From Streptomyces spiramyceticus (GTDB lineage Bacteria > Actinomycetota > Actinomycetes > Streptomycetales > Streptomycetaceae): a DNA stretch of 64,000 nt. Shown here piece after piece: positions 16,223-25,079 of this stretch. The notes under the pieces were generated by a model. That model was not told the origin of the DNA, did no database searches, and worked only from the letters and a program-made list of their open reading frames with translations. Position numbers and translations under genes: made by a program. Location of the stretch: the NCBI RefSeq assembly GCF_028807635.1, contig NZ_JARBAX010000001.1, positions 4,451,501 to 4,515,500 of the forward strand. Direction: 5' to 3'. Numbering within the stretch: the first letter of the stretch is position 1; every line of letters begins with the position of its first letter.

Positions 16223-16684
16223 ATGGCAGGTACGTACTCCCACCCGGGCGAGCAGGCGGCACAGGACCCCATCCGGCTGCTGGCGATCCGCGACACCCCC
16301 CTCTCCGTCGACGAGGTCTTCAGAGCGGTGGGCGACGCCGCCGCGGGCGGAACGGCGCTGTTCGTCGGCACCGTGCGTAACCATGACGGGGGCGCCGACG
16401 TCGACAGACTCGGCTACTCCTGCCACCCCTCGGCCGAGGACGAACTACGCCGTGTGGCCGAAAAGGTCGCCGCGGATTTCCCGGTACGGGCACTGGCGGC
16501 CATCCACCGTGTGGGTGACCTGGAAATCGGCGACCTCGCGGTCGTCGTCGCGGTCTCCTGTCCGCACCGCGGCGAGGCCTTCGAGGCATGCCGCAAGCTG
16601 ATCGACGACCTCAAGCACGAGGTCCCGATCTGGAAGCACCAGAAGTTCTCCGACGGCACGGAAGAGTGGGTCGGCGCCTGCTGA
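16223..16684 (+). CDS. moaE: Molybdopterin synthase catalytic subunit MoaE
   Basis: 153 residues. The ATG at 16223 is preferred; ATGs at 16214 and 16193 are also in frame and the ribosome site is weak for all, so the start is uncertain by up to 10 residues. GGTALFVGTVRNHDGG and CRKLIDDLKHEVPIWKHQKF are the MoaE signatures; the latter contains the two lysines that receive sulfur transfer from MoaD. The enzyme converts precursor Z to molybdopterin with MoaD. moaD is not adjacent. The gene stands alone between the SDR and a tiny membrane ORF. Confidence 0.92.
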   Translation: MAGTYSHPGEQAAQDPIRLLAIRDTPLSVDEVFRAVGDAAAGGTALFVGTVRNHDGGADVDRLGYSCHPSAEDELRRVAEKVAADFPVRALAAIHRVGDLEIGDLAVVVAVSCPHRGEAFEACRKLIDDLKHEVPIWKHQKFSDGTEEWVGAC

Positions 16685-16862
16685 AACCGGCGTCGGGAAT
16701 CGGCGCTGGGCCGGGGCCGCGGTGTCGCCGGGCTGCTGATCGGCCTACTGGTCGTCACCCACCCGATTTGCGTAACCGCACCCCTGCCGTGAGCGTTAGA
16801 CCGACCGGTGGTTAATCTGCTGATCGGCCGGTCCCGGTCGATCTTGGAGTCCGGAGGTCGGA

Positions 16863-17033
16863 ATGGCAGCACTTGCCTGGTTGCTGATTCCGTTTTTCGC
16901 TGCGCTCGGCGCCGCGATATGGGGAACCTGGGCAGCACGCAATCGCACGGTCGGCGATGTTTCCGAACTCGCCGGGTACACCCGGTTCCGCGAGGCGATG
17001 GAAAAGTCCGGCCCCGGTTCCGACGCCGCCTGA
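16863..17033 (+). CDS. Small single-pass membrane protein
   Basis: A 56-residue ORF with ATG at 16863 and a strong GGAGG 5 bp upstream. Residues 3-22 (LAWLLIPFFAALGAAIWG) form one transmembrane helix. A polar C-terminal part follows (RNRTVGDVSELAGYTRFREAMEK). A good ribosome site, typical codon use and the clean membrane-protein layout support it as real. No function is recognised. It lies 130 bp before the PDZ/S16 protease gene on the same strand. Confidence 0.7.
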   Translation: MAALAWLLIPFFAALGAAIWGTWAARNRTVGDVSELAGYTRFREAMEKSGPGSDAA

Positions 17034-17163
17034 AGCCGACTGGCGCGGCCCCGCACCGTACGCCCGAGACGCCCGAGTCCCCGATTCCTCGGACTACCCG
17101 CGGTACTCCTCGTACGGACGGCCCCAGCGGTGCTCCGGCCGACCCGTCCCGTACTGTCGTTCC

Positions 17164-18252
17164 ATGCCACGCCGCACTGCGACGATGCTCGCCTCCACCC
17201 TCATCCTGATCACGCTGCTGTGCGCGGGCGTATTCATCACGGTCCCCTACTCGGAAATGTCTCCGGGCCCGACCGTGAACACTCTGGGCAAGGCGGCCGG
17301 CGAGCCGGTGCTGCAGATCTCCGGTCGCAAGACCTACCCGACCACCGGCAATCTCAACATGACCACGGTCAGGGTCACCGGCGCGGACTACAAAATGAAC
17401 CTGGTCGAGGCGGTATACGGCTGGCTGGCCCATGACAGCGTGGTGGTACCGCACGACACGCTCTACCCGGACGGCAAGACGGAAGAAGAGTCCACCCAGG
17501 AGAACGCCGAGGAGTTCAGCCAGTCCCAGGAGAGCGCCAAGACGGCGGCCCTGAGGAAACTCGGCATCCCGGTGAAGACCCGCGTGGTCGTCTCCACCGT
17601 CCTCAAGGACAGCCCCGCCGAGGGCAGGCTCCACGCGGGCGACGTCGTCAAGGCCGTCGACGGCACGGCCGTCAAGGACCCCAAGGACGTCGCCAAGCTC
17701 GTCACCAGGCACGAGCCGGGGGAGAAGGTCGTCTTCACGGTTGTCCCGGCCAAGGACGCGGCCGCCGCGGAGAAGGCGGGCAAGGAGCCGGTGGGCAGCG
17801 AAGACATCACCATCACCACCAAGAAGGCCGGCGACGACGACCGCGCGATAGTCGGCATCCACGCCGGGCCCGACAACACGTTCCCGTTCAGCATCGACAT
17901 CAAGCTGGCGGACGTGGGCGGCCCGAGCGCGGGCCTGATGTTCTCGCTCGGCATCGTCGACAAGCTCACGCCCGGGAACCTGACCGGCGGAACGTTCGTG
18001 GCGGGCACCGGAACCATCGACGAAGCGGGCAAGGTCGGCCCGATCGGCGGCATCCAGATGAAGACCGTCGGCGCGCGCGACGCGGGCGCCGAGTACTTCC
18101 TGACTCCCAGCGACAACTGCGCGTCCGCCGCATCGGACGTTCCCGAAGGCCTCACCCTGGTGAAGGTCAAGACGATCGACGACGCCACGAAGTCGCTGGA
18201 GAAGATCCGCAAGGGGGACACGGCCGGCCTGCCGCAGTGCACGACGGGCTGA
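17164..18252 (+). CDS. Membrane-anchored PDZ / Lon-type S16 peptidase (YlbL-like)
   Basis: 362 residues, ATG at 17164. One N-terminal transmembrane helix (residues 8-26) is followed by an extracytoplasmic region. A PDZ domain covers roughly residues 125-215 (RVVVSTVLKDSPAEGRLHAG, VKAVDGTAVKDPKDVAKL). The C-terminal part is a Lon proteolytic domain with the catalytic Ser in GGPSAGLMFSLGI and the Lys in GPIGGIQMKTV, a Ser-Lys dyad. In Bacillus the homologue YlbL degrades the SOS division inhibitor YneA. A similar role in envelope-side regulated proteolysis is inferred. The upstream in-frame extension is rejected for lack of a ribosome site and because it overlaps the small membrane ORF. Confidence 0.88.
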   Translation: MPRRTATMLASTLILITLLCAGVFITVPYSEMSPGPTVNTLGKAAGEPVLQISGRKTYPTTGNLNMTTVRVTGADYKMNLVEAVYGWLAHDSVVVPHDTLYPDGKTEEESTQENAEEFSQSQESAKTAALRKLGIPVKTRVVVSTVLKDSPAEGRLHAGDVVKAVDGTAVKDPKDVAKLVTRHEPGEKVVFTVVPAKDAAAAEKAGKEPVGSEDITITTKKAGDDDRAIVGIHAGPDNTFPFSIDIKLADVGGPSAGLMFSLGIVDKLTPGNLTGGTFVAGTGTIDEAGKVGPIGGIQMKTVGARDAGAEYFLTPSDNCASAASDVPEGLTLVKVKTIDDATKSLEKIRKGDTAGLPQCTTG

Positions 18253-18270
18253 TGACCGTGCCCCCAGGGG

Positions 18271-18837
18271 TTACGCCTCGAACGTGGCGGCCAGGGCCTC
18301 GGCGAGGCCCGGAACGAGCGCCGAACCGGTGAGGACCTCGGTCGCCGAGTCCTTCTCCCGCAGCCGCAGCGCCGACTCGCGTACGCCGTTGCGCAGTACA
18401 GCCACCGTCATACGGACCTCCTGACGGTCCGGGTGCTTTGCCACCCACTTCGCCAGCTGGGCGTCGCTCAGGCCCTCAGGTACGGACGTCTCGGCGGACG
18501 GCGGCAGCATCAGCCGCTCCACCGTCAGCGCGCAGCCCGCCACGGCGTCGGGCCAGGCGATGGTGGCCAGGAACTCGTCGAGTGCGGCGTCCTCAGGGAT
18601 CTCGTCCTGCTCGACGGGGGTGAGGGTGGCCGTCGAATCGGTGTCGTCGAGACCGAGCTGGGCCGCGAGGCCCGGCTCCTGGGCACGGAGTTTGGCGGTG
18701 TCGACGAGGGCGAACAGCCTGGCCGGCTGATCCCAGCCGAGCCCGGAGGTGTATTCGTCGATTTCGAGCACGGCGCGGGTGAGCGGGCTCGTGGCCATGG
18801 GAGGCCCGGAGGGGGAAACGTTGGACATGTTCAACAT
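18271..18837 (-). CDS. PPA1309-family protein
   Basis: 188 residues from ATG 18837 (AAGGAGG 4 bp upstream); ATG 18828 gives 185 residues and is an alternative. The protein matches the actinobacterial PPA1309 family: AVLEIDEYTSGLGWDQPARLFALVDTA near the N-terminus and EVRMTVAVLRNGVRESALRLR in the C-terminal half. It is soluble, acidic, without transmembrane or signal features. No biochemical role is known. It diverges from the UPF0182 membrane protein gene with 115 bp between starts, an arrangement conserved in Streptomyces to my knowledge. Confidence 0.82.
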   Translation of the reverse strand: MLNMSNVSPSGPPMATSPLTRAVLEIDEYTSGLGWDQPARLFALVDTAKLRAQEPGLAAQLGLDDTDSTATLTPVEQDEIPEDAALDEFLATIAWPDAVAGCALTVERLMLPPSAETSVPEGLSDAQLAKWVAKHPDRQEVRMTVAVLRNGVRESALRLREKDSATEVLTGSALVPGLAEALAATFEA

Positions 18838-18952
18838 CCTGCCTCCTTGGGACCCCAAAGCGGGAACTGAGTAAAGCTTCAGTAAGTTGCATGAGTGGGC
18901 TCTACGATCGCGGAGCCTGCTTCTACGACAGCGAACTTTCGAGGTGCGCACC

Positions 18953-21850
18953 TTGGCTTTCCAGATGCCGGACCGCGGCGGAGGCCCGACCGGGCCACGG
19001 ATCAGAGTCGGCCGGCCGTCCAGGCGTGTCCGGACCCTGCTCATGACATTGGGTGTCCTGGCCGTCCTGGCCATGGCGTTCGTCATGTTCGCCGGGTTCT
19101 GGACAGACTGGCTCTGGTACCGGTCGGTCAATTACTCGTCGGTCTTCACTACCACCCTGTGGACCAAGATCGGCCTGTTCGCCGTCTTCGGACTGCTGAT
19201 GGCAGGGGCCGTCGGTGTGAACATCTGGCTCGCGCACCGGCTCCGGCCGCCGCTGAGCGCGATGTCGCTGGAGCAGCAGAACCTGGACCGCTACCGGATG
19301 GGCATCGCCCCGTACAAGAAGTGGGTGCTCCTCGGGGTCACCGCTCTGGTCGGGCTGATCGCCGGAGCCTCCGCGTCCGGCCAGTGGCGGACCTGGCTCA
19401 TGTGGGTCAACGGGGTGTCCTTCGGCCAGAAGGACCCGCAGTTCGACATGGACGTGTCGTTCTACGCCTTCGACCTGCCCTGGTACCGCTTCCTGCTCGG
19501 CTTCGGCTTCGCGGCCGCCGTGCTGTCCCTGATCGCCGCCGCCCTCGTGCACTACCTGTACGGCGGCCTGCGCATCACCAGCCCCGGAGCGCGGGCGACC
19601 GCCGCGGCCACCGGCCATCTGTCGGTGCTGCTCGGCCTCTTCGTGGCGCTCAAGGCCGTCGCGTACTGGCTCGACCGGTACGGGCTGGCAGTGAAGTCCA
19701 GTGACTTCAAGGCGACCGGCAACTGGGCGGGCCTGCGGTACGTCGACGCCAACGCCTACCTCCCCGCGAAGACGATCCTCTTCTGCATCGCCGTCATCTG
19801 CGCCCTGCTGTTCTTCGCGACGCTGTGGCGCCGCACCTGGCAGCTGCCGGTCATCGGCTTCGGCCTGATGGTGCTCTCGGCGATCCTCATCGGCGGGCTC
19901 TACCCGGCGATCGTGCAGAAGTTCCAGGTCCAGCCGAACGAGCAGGCCAAGGAAGCGCCGTACATCAAGAAGAACATCGACGCGACGCGCGAGGCGTACG
20001 GCATCGATGACGCGAAGGTGGACGACTACCGGGGCGTCGGCGACAGCAGGGACAACACCAAGCTGCGCAAGGACGCCGACTCGGCGGCCAGTTACCGGCT
20101 GATCGACCCGAACGTCGTCCCGCCGACCTTCCAGCAGCTCCAGCAGGAGCGTAAGTACTACCAGTTCCCCGCGACGCTGGACGTGGACCGTTACAAGGGC
20201 CAGGACACGGTCGTCGGTCTGCGCGAGCTCGACCTCAAGGGCATCCCCAAGCGCAACTGGATCAACGACCACTTCACGTACACGCACGGCTATGGCGTGG
20301 TCGCCGCCAAGGGCACGGCCGTCAAGCCGGACACCGAGGGCGCCCCGGACTTCACCGAGTCCGGCCTGCCGTCCGAGGGCACGATCGGCACGTACGAGCA
20401 GCGGATCTACTACGGCGAGAAGACCCAGCAGTACTCGATCGTGGGCGGGCCGCAGAAGGAGCTCGACTACGAGAAGAACGGCGAGCCCACCACGACCACC
20501 AGCTACAAGGGCAAGAGCGGAGTCAACCTGTCGAACCCGCTGAACCGGGCCGCGTACGCGGTGACCTTCAGCGAGCCGCAGATCCTCTACTCGGGAGCCA
20601 TCGGCGAGGGCTCGCGGATTCTCTACAACCGCACGCCCAAGGAGCGCGTCGAGGCGGTCGCACCCTGGCTGTCCCTCGACGGCGACGCCTACCCGGCAGT
20701 GGTCGGCGGCCGTGTCCAGTGGATAGTGGACGCGTACACCACCACCAACGGCTACCCGTACGCCTCGCGCACGACGCTGGGGGAGACCACGGCCGATGCG
20801 CTGTCGCAGACCGACAACCAGCGTGCGGTGATCGCCCAGCAGAACCAGGTCAACTACATCCGCAACTCGGTGAAGGCCACCGTCGACGCGTACGACGGCA
20901 CGGTCAAGCTGTACCAGTGGGACACCGAGGACCCGGTCCTCAAGACCTGGATGAAGGCGTTCCCCGACACGGTGAAGCCGAGGGGCGACATCGCCCCGGA
21001 CCTGATGGCGCACCTGCGCTACCCGCAGGACCTCTTCAAGGTGCAGCGCGAGCTGCTCACCCGCTACCACGTCGAGAGCCCGTCGCAGTTCTACAGCGGC
21101 AGTGACGCGTGGCAGGTGCCGGACGACCCGACGACGGGCGAGAAGAGCTCCGTCCCGCCGTACTACCTGAGCCTGAAGATGCCGCAGGAGACGGACCGGA
21201 AGTTCTCGCTGACGACGACGTTCACCCCCAACGGACGCCCCAACCTCGGTGCGTTCATGGCGGTCGATGCGGATGCGTCGAGCAAGGACTACGGAACGAT
21301 AAGGCTCCTGCGTGTCACGGGCGACGTACCGGGCCCGCAGCAGGTGCAGAACCGGCTGAACAGTAATAGCGAGGTCGCCGAGTTCGTCAGGAACATGAAG
21401 GGCGCCAACTCGGACATCGAGTACGGCAACCTGCTGACGATCCCGCTGAACGACGGCTTCCTCTACGTCGAGCCGGTGTACGCCCAGGGCAACAACGCCT
21501 ACCCACTCCTGAAGAAGGTCGCCGTCTCGTACGGCAGGGAGACCGTCTTCAAGGACTCGCTCGGAGAGGCGCTCAACGCGGTCTTCGGCGACGAGGGCGC
21601 GCAGCCGCCACCGGGTGACGGGGACGGCGACGTCACGAAGCCGCCGGCCGACGGCGACGGTTCGCTCCAGAAGGCCATCGAGGACGCCCAGAAGGCGTAC
21701 GACGAGGGCGAGGAGGCCCTGAAGAAGCAGGACTGGACCGCTTACGGCGAAGCGCAGGAGAGGCTCCAGGACGCGCTCCAGCGGGCCGCCGACGCCGAGG
21801 CCAAGAGTGAGGCCAAGCCGGACGGGAAGGGCGACCAGAAGGGCGACTGA
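18953..21850 (+). CDS. UPF0182 family multi-pass membrane protein
   Basis: 965 residues. A TTG start at 18953 is chosen because GAGGTG lies 6 bp upstream; ATG 18965 is the alternative. About seven transmembrane helices occupy the first 330 residues (first one [20 protein letters not shown]). A long extracytoplasmic domain follows, with conserved features such as [21 protein letters not shown] and [20 protein letters not shown]. The last 90 residues are acidic, charged and helical ([22 protein letters not shown]). UPF0182 proteins are abundant actinobacterial membrane proteins of unknown function. An initiator tRNA gene starts 42 bp after the stop. Confidence 0.9.
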   Translation: MAFQMPDRGGGPTGPRIRVGRPSRRVRTLLMTLGVLAVLAMAFVMFAGFWTDWLWYRSVNYSSVFTTTLWTKIGLFAVFGLLMAGAVGVNIWLAHRLRPPLSAMSLEQQNLDRYRMGIAPYKKWVLLGVTALVGLIAGASASGQWRTWLMWVNGVSFGQKDPQFDMDVSFYAFDLPWYRFLLGFGFAAAVLSLIAAALVHYLYGGLRITSPGARATAAATGHLSVLLGLFVALKAVAYWLDRYGLAVKSSDFKATGNWAGLRYVDANAYLPAKTILFCIAVICALLFFATLWRRTWQLPVIGFGLMVLSAILIGGLYPAIVQKFQVQPNEQAKEAPYIKKNIDATREAYGIDDAKVDDYRGVGDSRDNTKLRKDADSAASYRLIDPNVVPPTFQQLQQERKYYQFPATLDVDRYKGQDTVVGLRELDLKGIPKRNWINDHFTYTHGYGVVAAKGTAVKPDTEGAPDFTESGLPSEGTIGTYEQRIYYGEKTQQYSIVGGPQKELDYEKNGEPTTTTSYKGKSGVNLSNPLNRAAYAVTFSEPQILYSGAIGEGSRILYNRTPKERVEAVAPWLSLDGDAYPAVVGGRVQWIVDAYTTTNGYPYASRTTLGETTADALSQTDNQRAVIAQQNQVNYIRNSVKATVDAYDGTVKLYQWDTEDPVLKTWMKAFPDTVKPRGDIAPDLMAHLRYPQDLFKVQRELLTRYHVESPSQFYSGSDAWQVPDDPTTGEKSSVPPYYLSLKMPQETDRKFSLTTTFTPNGRPNLGAFMAVDADASSKDYGTIRLLRVTGDVPGPQQVQNRLNSNSEVAEFVRNMKGANSDIEYGNLLTIPLNDGFLYVEPVYAQGNNAYPLLKKVAVSYGRETVFKDSLGEALNAVFGDEGAQPPPGDGDGDVTKPPADGDGSLQKAIEDAQKAYDEGEEALKKQDWTAYGEAQERLQDALQRAADAEAKSEAKPDGKGDQKGD

Positions 21851-21892
21851 GCTGGGACTGTCCCGCGTCGTGGTACTGTTTGAACACAACGA

Positions 21893-21966
21893 CGCGGGGT
21901 GGAGCAGCTCGGTAGCTCGCTGGGCTCATAACCCAGAGGTCGCAGGTTCAAATCCTGTCCCCGCTA
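21893..21966 (+). tRNA. Initiator tRNA-Met(CAT), copy 1
   Basis: 74 nt without encoded CCA. It folds as a cloverleaf: acceptor CGCGGGG/CCCCGCT, D-stem GAGC/GCTC, anticodon stem CTGGG/CCCAG with loop CTCATAA, T-stem GCAGG/CCTGT with TTCAAAT. Three G-C pairs at the base of the anticodon stem and an unpaired 1-72 position mark an initiator tRNA. Here 1-72 is C-U. Identical to the copy at 24343. Confidence 0.96.
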
Positions 21967-21974
21967 CTGAAGAA

Positions 21975-22014
21975 GACGAGGGCCCGGATCTCGAAAGAGA
22001 TCCGGGCCCTCGTC
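21975..22014 (+). terminator. Terminator of initiator tRNA copy 1
   Basis: Perfect 18-bp stem, arms 21975-21992 and 21997-22014, with a GAAA tetraloop, 8 bp after the tRNA. Confidence 0.85.
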
Positions 22015-22214
22015 GTGTGCCTGAGTGCCTATGCGTATGCGTATGCCTGTGCGTATGCCTGCGGGTTCGTGCGCCCGTACGAAGTGTGGTTCCGACGGGC
22101 GGAGTTGGTGTTGAGGCGTTTGGAGTGTCTCTCTGTGGGCATGTCGACAAAACGCTGAAGTGACCTCACTGGCTGCGGTATACCAGGTGTACGCGGGTTG
22201 CGGGTGGTGCGACG

Positions 22215-24233
22215 ATGGGTTTTATGGGGGACAGGACAACTCTGTTGGAGACAGGGCGGTTTGTGCAGCGACATCAAGAGCACGCTGTGGACACCGTGGA
22301 CACCGCCGAGGCCGAGTCGGAGGCGCGGCACCGGCGCGCTGCCGAGAGCGGCGACACCGAGTCCATGAGCGTGCTCGGCTCGCTGCTGCTGCGCCGCGGT
22401 GACCTCGACGGTGCCGAACCGCATCTGCGCGCCGCGACCGCCGACGGCGACCGCGCCGCGGCCAACAACCTCGGCGTCCTCCTCCACCAGCGCGGATATG
22501 CCGACGAGGCGGCCGGCTGGTGGCGCATCGCCGCTGTGGCCGGGTCCGCCGCCGCCGCGCACGCCCTCGGCAGGCACTACCGCGAGCGCGGCGACGAGCC
22601 CGCCGCCGAGTACTGGCTGCGCCAGTCCGCCGAGCAGGGCCATGCGCTGGGGGCGTACGCCCTCGCCGACCTGCTGGAACACCGCAGCGACGTGGGCGCC
22701 GAGCGCTGGCTGCGCGCCGCCGCCGAGCAGGGCCACCGCGAAGCGGCGTACCGCCTTGCCCGCACGCTGGACCGCCGCGCGGCCGCGGAGGCGCACGCGG
22801 GAGGGGGCGCGGCTGACTCCGGCGGGGATGCGGGCGGTGGCTCCGGCCGTACGGGCGCCCGCAGGGCCGGTACGGACACCGGTGTGGGACGGGGCAGGCT
22901 GGGCCCCGGCTACCTCGACTTCGGCACGGGCACCCGTCACGCAGCCGTCGGCTCGGGTACTGGTACCGGAACCGGCCCAGGCAGCAGCACCGGAACCCGG
23001 CATGCCGTCGCCGCCGAGCCGGATGCCGCCGTCGAGGCCGAGCAGTGGTACCGGCAGGCCGCAGCGCGCGGGCACCGGCGTGCCGCCCTGCACCTCGGCG
23101 CGATCCTCGAAGGGCGGGGCGAGCTCAAGGAGGCCGGGCGCTGGTACCTGACCTCCGCCAAGGACGGCGAGGCCCGGGCCGCGTGCGCGCTGGGCTTCCT
23201 GCTGCGTGACGCGGGCGACGAGGAGAGCGCCGCCGTCTGGTGGCTGCGTGCCGCCCAGGACGGCGACGGCAACGCGGCCAACGCGCTGGGCGCCCTGCAT
23301 GCCGCCCGTGGCGAGCAGCAGACCGCCGAGCGCTGGTACCGGGCTGCCCTGGACGCCGGTGACGTGAACGGGGCGTACAACCTCGGGCTGCTCTGCGCGG
23401 CCCAGGGGCGTACCGCCCAGGCCGACCAGTGGTACCGTCGAGCCGCCTACGCGGGCCACCGTGAGGCCGCCAACGCGCTCGCCATTCTGTTGCTGCAGGG
23501 CGGCGATGCGGCCGGCGCCGAGCCCTGGTTCTCCAAGGCCGCCGAGGCCGGCAGCGTCGACGCCGCCTTCAACCTCGGCATCCTCCACGCTGGGCGCGAC
23601 GACGACCGTACGGCCTTCGTCTGGTACGAGCGCGCGGCGGCCGCCGGGCACACGGAGGCCGCGCTCCAGGTCGGCATCGCCCTGCTCAGGGACGGTGAGG
23701 AGCAGGACGCCGAGCGCCATCTGCGCTGCGCCGCGGGGAGCGGCAACGCCGAGGCCGCCTTCCGCCTCGCCACGCTGCTCGACAGCAGGCAGCCGCCCGC
23801 GGGTCCGCCCGCGCTCGGTGAGGCGCTGACCGAGAAGAGCGAGTGCGAGGAGTGGTACGAGCGCGCTGCCGAGCAGGGCCACCGGCGCGCGCAGGTGCGG
23901 GTGGGCATGCTCGCTGCGGGCCGCGGTGACCTTGAGGGCGCCGCGCGCTGGTACCGCGAGGCCGCGGAGGCCGGCAGCCGTAACGGTGCGTTCAACCTCG
24001 GGCTGCTGCTGGCCCGTGAGGGCAGCGAGCCCGAGGCGGCTCTGTGGTGGTCCCGCGCGGCGCAGGCCGGCCACGGTCGGGCCGCGCTGCGTCTGGCGCT
24101 GCTTGCCGCGCGGCACGGTGAGCTGGACGAGGGGGAGCGGTGGTGTGCGCGGGCGGTGCAGCTGGGTCCGCCGGAGGTCGCGGAGCGGGCGGCGCGGTTG
24201 CGGGAGGCGCTGCATCAGGAGCTCACCGCGTAG
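22215..24233 (+). CDS. Sel1/TPR-like repeat protein
   Basis: 672 residues, ATG at 22215. Almost the whole protein is about fifteen Sel1-like helical repeats of 33-36 residues with the pattern A-x-x-LGxLL-x-x-x-G-x-x-x-x-A-x-x-W-Y/W-x-x-A-A-x-x-G (examples: AANNLGVLLHQRGYADEAA, GAYNLGLLCAAQGRTAQAD, GAFNLGLLLAREGSEPEAA). A Gly/Thr-rich insertion at residues 195-265 interrupts the array. Such solenoids are protein-binding scaffolds. No catalytic domain or signal peptide is visible, so it is probably cytoplasmic. It sits alone between two identical initiator tRNA genes. Partner and function are unknown. Confidence 0.85.
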   Translation: MGFMGDRTTLLETGRFVQRHQEHAVDTVDTAEAESEARHRRAAESGDTESMSVLGSLLLRRGDLDGAEPHLRAATADGDRAAANNLGVLLHQRGYADEAAGWWRIAAVAGSAAAAHALGRHYRERGDEPAAEYWLRQSAEQGHALGAYALADLLEHRSDVGAERWLRAAAEQGHREAAYRLARTLDRRAAAEAHAGGGAADSGGDAGGGSGRTGARRAGTDTGVGRGRLGPGYLDFGTGTRHAAVGSGTGTGTGPGSSTGTRHAVAAEPDAAVEAEQWYRQAAARGHRRAALHLGAILEGRGELKEAGRWYLTSAKDGEARAACALGFLLRDAGDEESAAVWWLRAAQDGDGNAANALGALHAARGEQQTAERWYRAALDAGDVNGAYNLGLLCAAQGRTAQADQWYRRAAYAGHREAANALAILLLQGGDAAGAEPWFSKAAEAGSVDAAFNLGILHAGRDDDRTAFVWYERAAAAGHTEAALQVGIALLRDGEEQDAERHLRCAAGSGNAEAAFRLATLLDSRQPPAGPPALGEALTEKSECEEWYERAAEQGHRRAQVRVGMLAAGRGDLEGAARWYREAAEAGSRNGAFNLGLLLAREGSEPEAALWWSRAAQAGHGRAALRLALLAARHGELDEGERWCARAVQLGPPEVAERAARLREALHQELTA

Positions 24234-24238
24234 TGCGG

Positions 24239-24268
24239 GGTGCCGGTGCCGGTGCCGGTGCCGGTGCG
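24239..24268. repeat. GGTGCC hexanucleotide tandem repeat
   Basis: Four perfect GGTGCC units followed by a GGTGCG variant, just after the Sel1 gene stop. It is non-coding and likely to vary by slippage. Confidence 0.8.
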
Positions 24269-24342
24269 GATGTGGGCGCGGGCGCGGTGCGAGAAGGGAT
24301 TTGCGCTGGTCGGGCGTGACAACGTACAGTCGGGTTTACCGA

Positions 24343-24416
24343 CGCGGGGTGGAGCAGCTCGGTAGCTCGCTGGGCTCATAACCCAGAGGTCGCAGGTTCA
24401 AATCCTGTCCCCGCTA
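24343..24416 (+). tRNA. Initiator tRNA-Met(CAT), copy 2
   Basis: Identical in all 74 bases to the copy at 21893, including the 2 bp before it (GA) and about 10 bp after it. Same initiator features: three G-C pairs in the anticodon stem and a C1-U72 mismatch. No encoded CCA. Confidence 0.96.
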
Positions 24417-24428
24417 CTGAAGAAGTAG

Positions 24429-24472
24429 ACACTGAAGGCCCGGATCTCGATTGAGATCCGGGCCTTCAGTGT
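24429..24472 (+). terminator. Terminator of initiator tRNA copy 2
   Basis: Perfect 20-bp stem, arms 24429-24448 and 24453-24472, with a GATT loop. The inner part matches the copy-1 terminator and the outer part differs, so the duplication reaches into the terminator. Confidence 0.85.
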
Positions 24473-24517
24473 TTGCAGGGGTGGGGCCGGCCGTGCGGGC
24501 CGGTGGGCACACGCCTC

Positions 24518-24934
24518 TCAGGCGGAAGCGCAGTTTGGGCAGAGGCCTCGGTAGGTGACTTCTACGTCCGAGATCGTGAAGCCGAAGCGTTCCGTATCCG
24601 GGAGGTCCGCCAGCGGGTTGCCCGCCGGGTGTACGTCGCGGATGGCGCCGCACTGTGCGCACACCAGGTGCTGGTGCGGCTGGTGTGCGTTCGGGTCGTA
24701 CCGCTTGGCGCGGCGGTCCGTGGACACTTCCAGCACCTCGCCGAGGGAAACCATCTCGCCCAGCGTGTTGTAGACCGTCGCGCGCGAGATCTCGGGCAGC
24801 TTGGCCACCGCCCGCGCATGCACCTCGTCGGCGGTCAGGTGGATGTGCTCCCCGTCGAGGACTTCAGCCACGACGCGCCGCTGAGCGGTCATACGCCAGC
24901 CGCGTCCGCGCAGTCGTTCCAACAGGTCACTCAT
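24518..24934 (-). CDS. catR: Fur-family peroxide repressor CatR
   Basis: 138 residues. An N-terminal winged helix (RMTAQRRVVAEVLD, SRATVYNTLGEMVSLGEV) is followed by a C-terminal dimerisation domain with HQPHQHLVCAQCG and CPNC. These Cys pairs bind structural zinc, and the His-rich part binds the regulatory metal, as in PerR-like Fur proteins. It is divergent from the monofunctional catalase gene, exactly as catR-catA in S. coelicolor. There CatR represses catA and itself and is released by hydrogen peroxide. Its start is ATG 24934. Confidence 0.93.
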   Translation of the reverse strand: MSDLLERLRGRGWRMTAQRRVVAEVLDGEHIHLTADEVHARAVAKLPEISRATVYNTLGEMVSLGEVLEVSTDRRAKRYDPNAHQPHQHLVCAQCGAIRDVHPAGNPLADLPDTERFGFTISDVEVTYRGLCPNCASA

Positions 24935-24979
24935 GCCGCCCAGCCTAACAGTGGTGGGACCCAGGTCCCGAACAGGTGT

Positions 24980-25023
24980 GACTTTGGATGCTTGCTTGAC
25001 TTAGACAAAGTCCATTGTAGGAT
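24980..25023 (+). promoter_or_regulatory. catA promoter with nested inverted repeats (probable CatR operator)
   Basis: TTGACT (24996-25001), a 16-bp spacer and TAGGAT (25018-25023) form a good primary-sigma promoter. GACTTTG (24980-24986) and CAAAGTC (25006-25012) form an inverted repeat across the -35. A tighter GACTT/AAGTC pair lies within 24998-25012. Fur-family repressors bind such sites. Assignment to CatR rests on position. Confidence 0.65.
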
Positions 25024-25079
25024 CGACACCGGCATACGCCAAGGGACAGGACTTGTCAGGAATGACGCAGGAGGCGCAC

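Noticed and set aside
18923..21889. 988-codon minus-strand open frame opposite the UPF0182 gene
   Set aside because: Mirror of a strongly coding high-GC gene; composition is Arg/Leu/Val/Gly with no domain. The plus-strand gene has membrane helices and family motifs.
22029..24215. 728-codon minus-strand open frame opposite the Sel1 gene
   Set aside because: Antisense shadow of a repetitive GC-rich gene; it also runs through the tRNA terminator.
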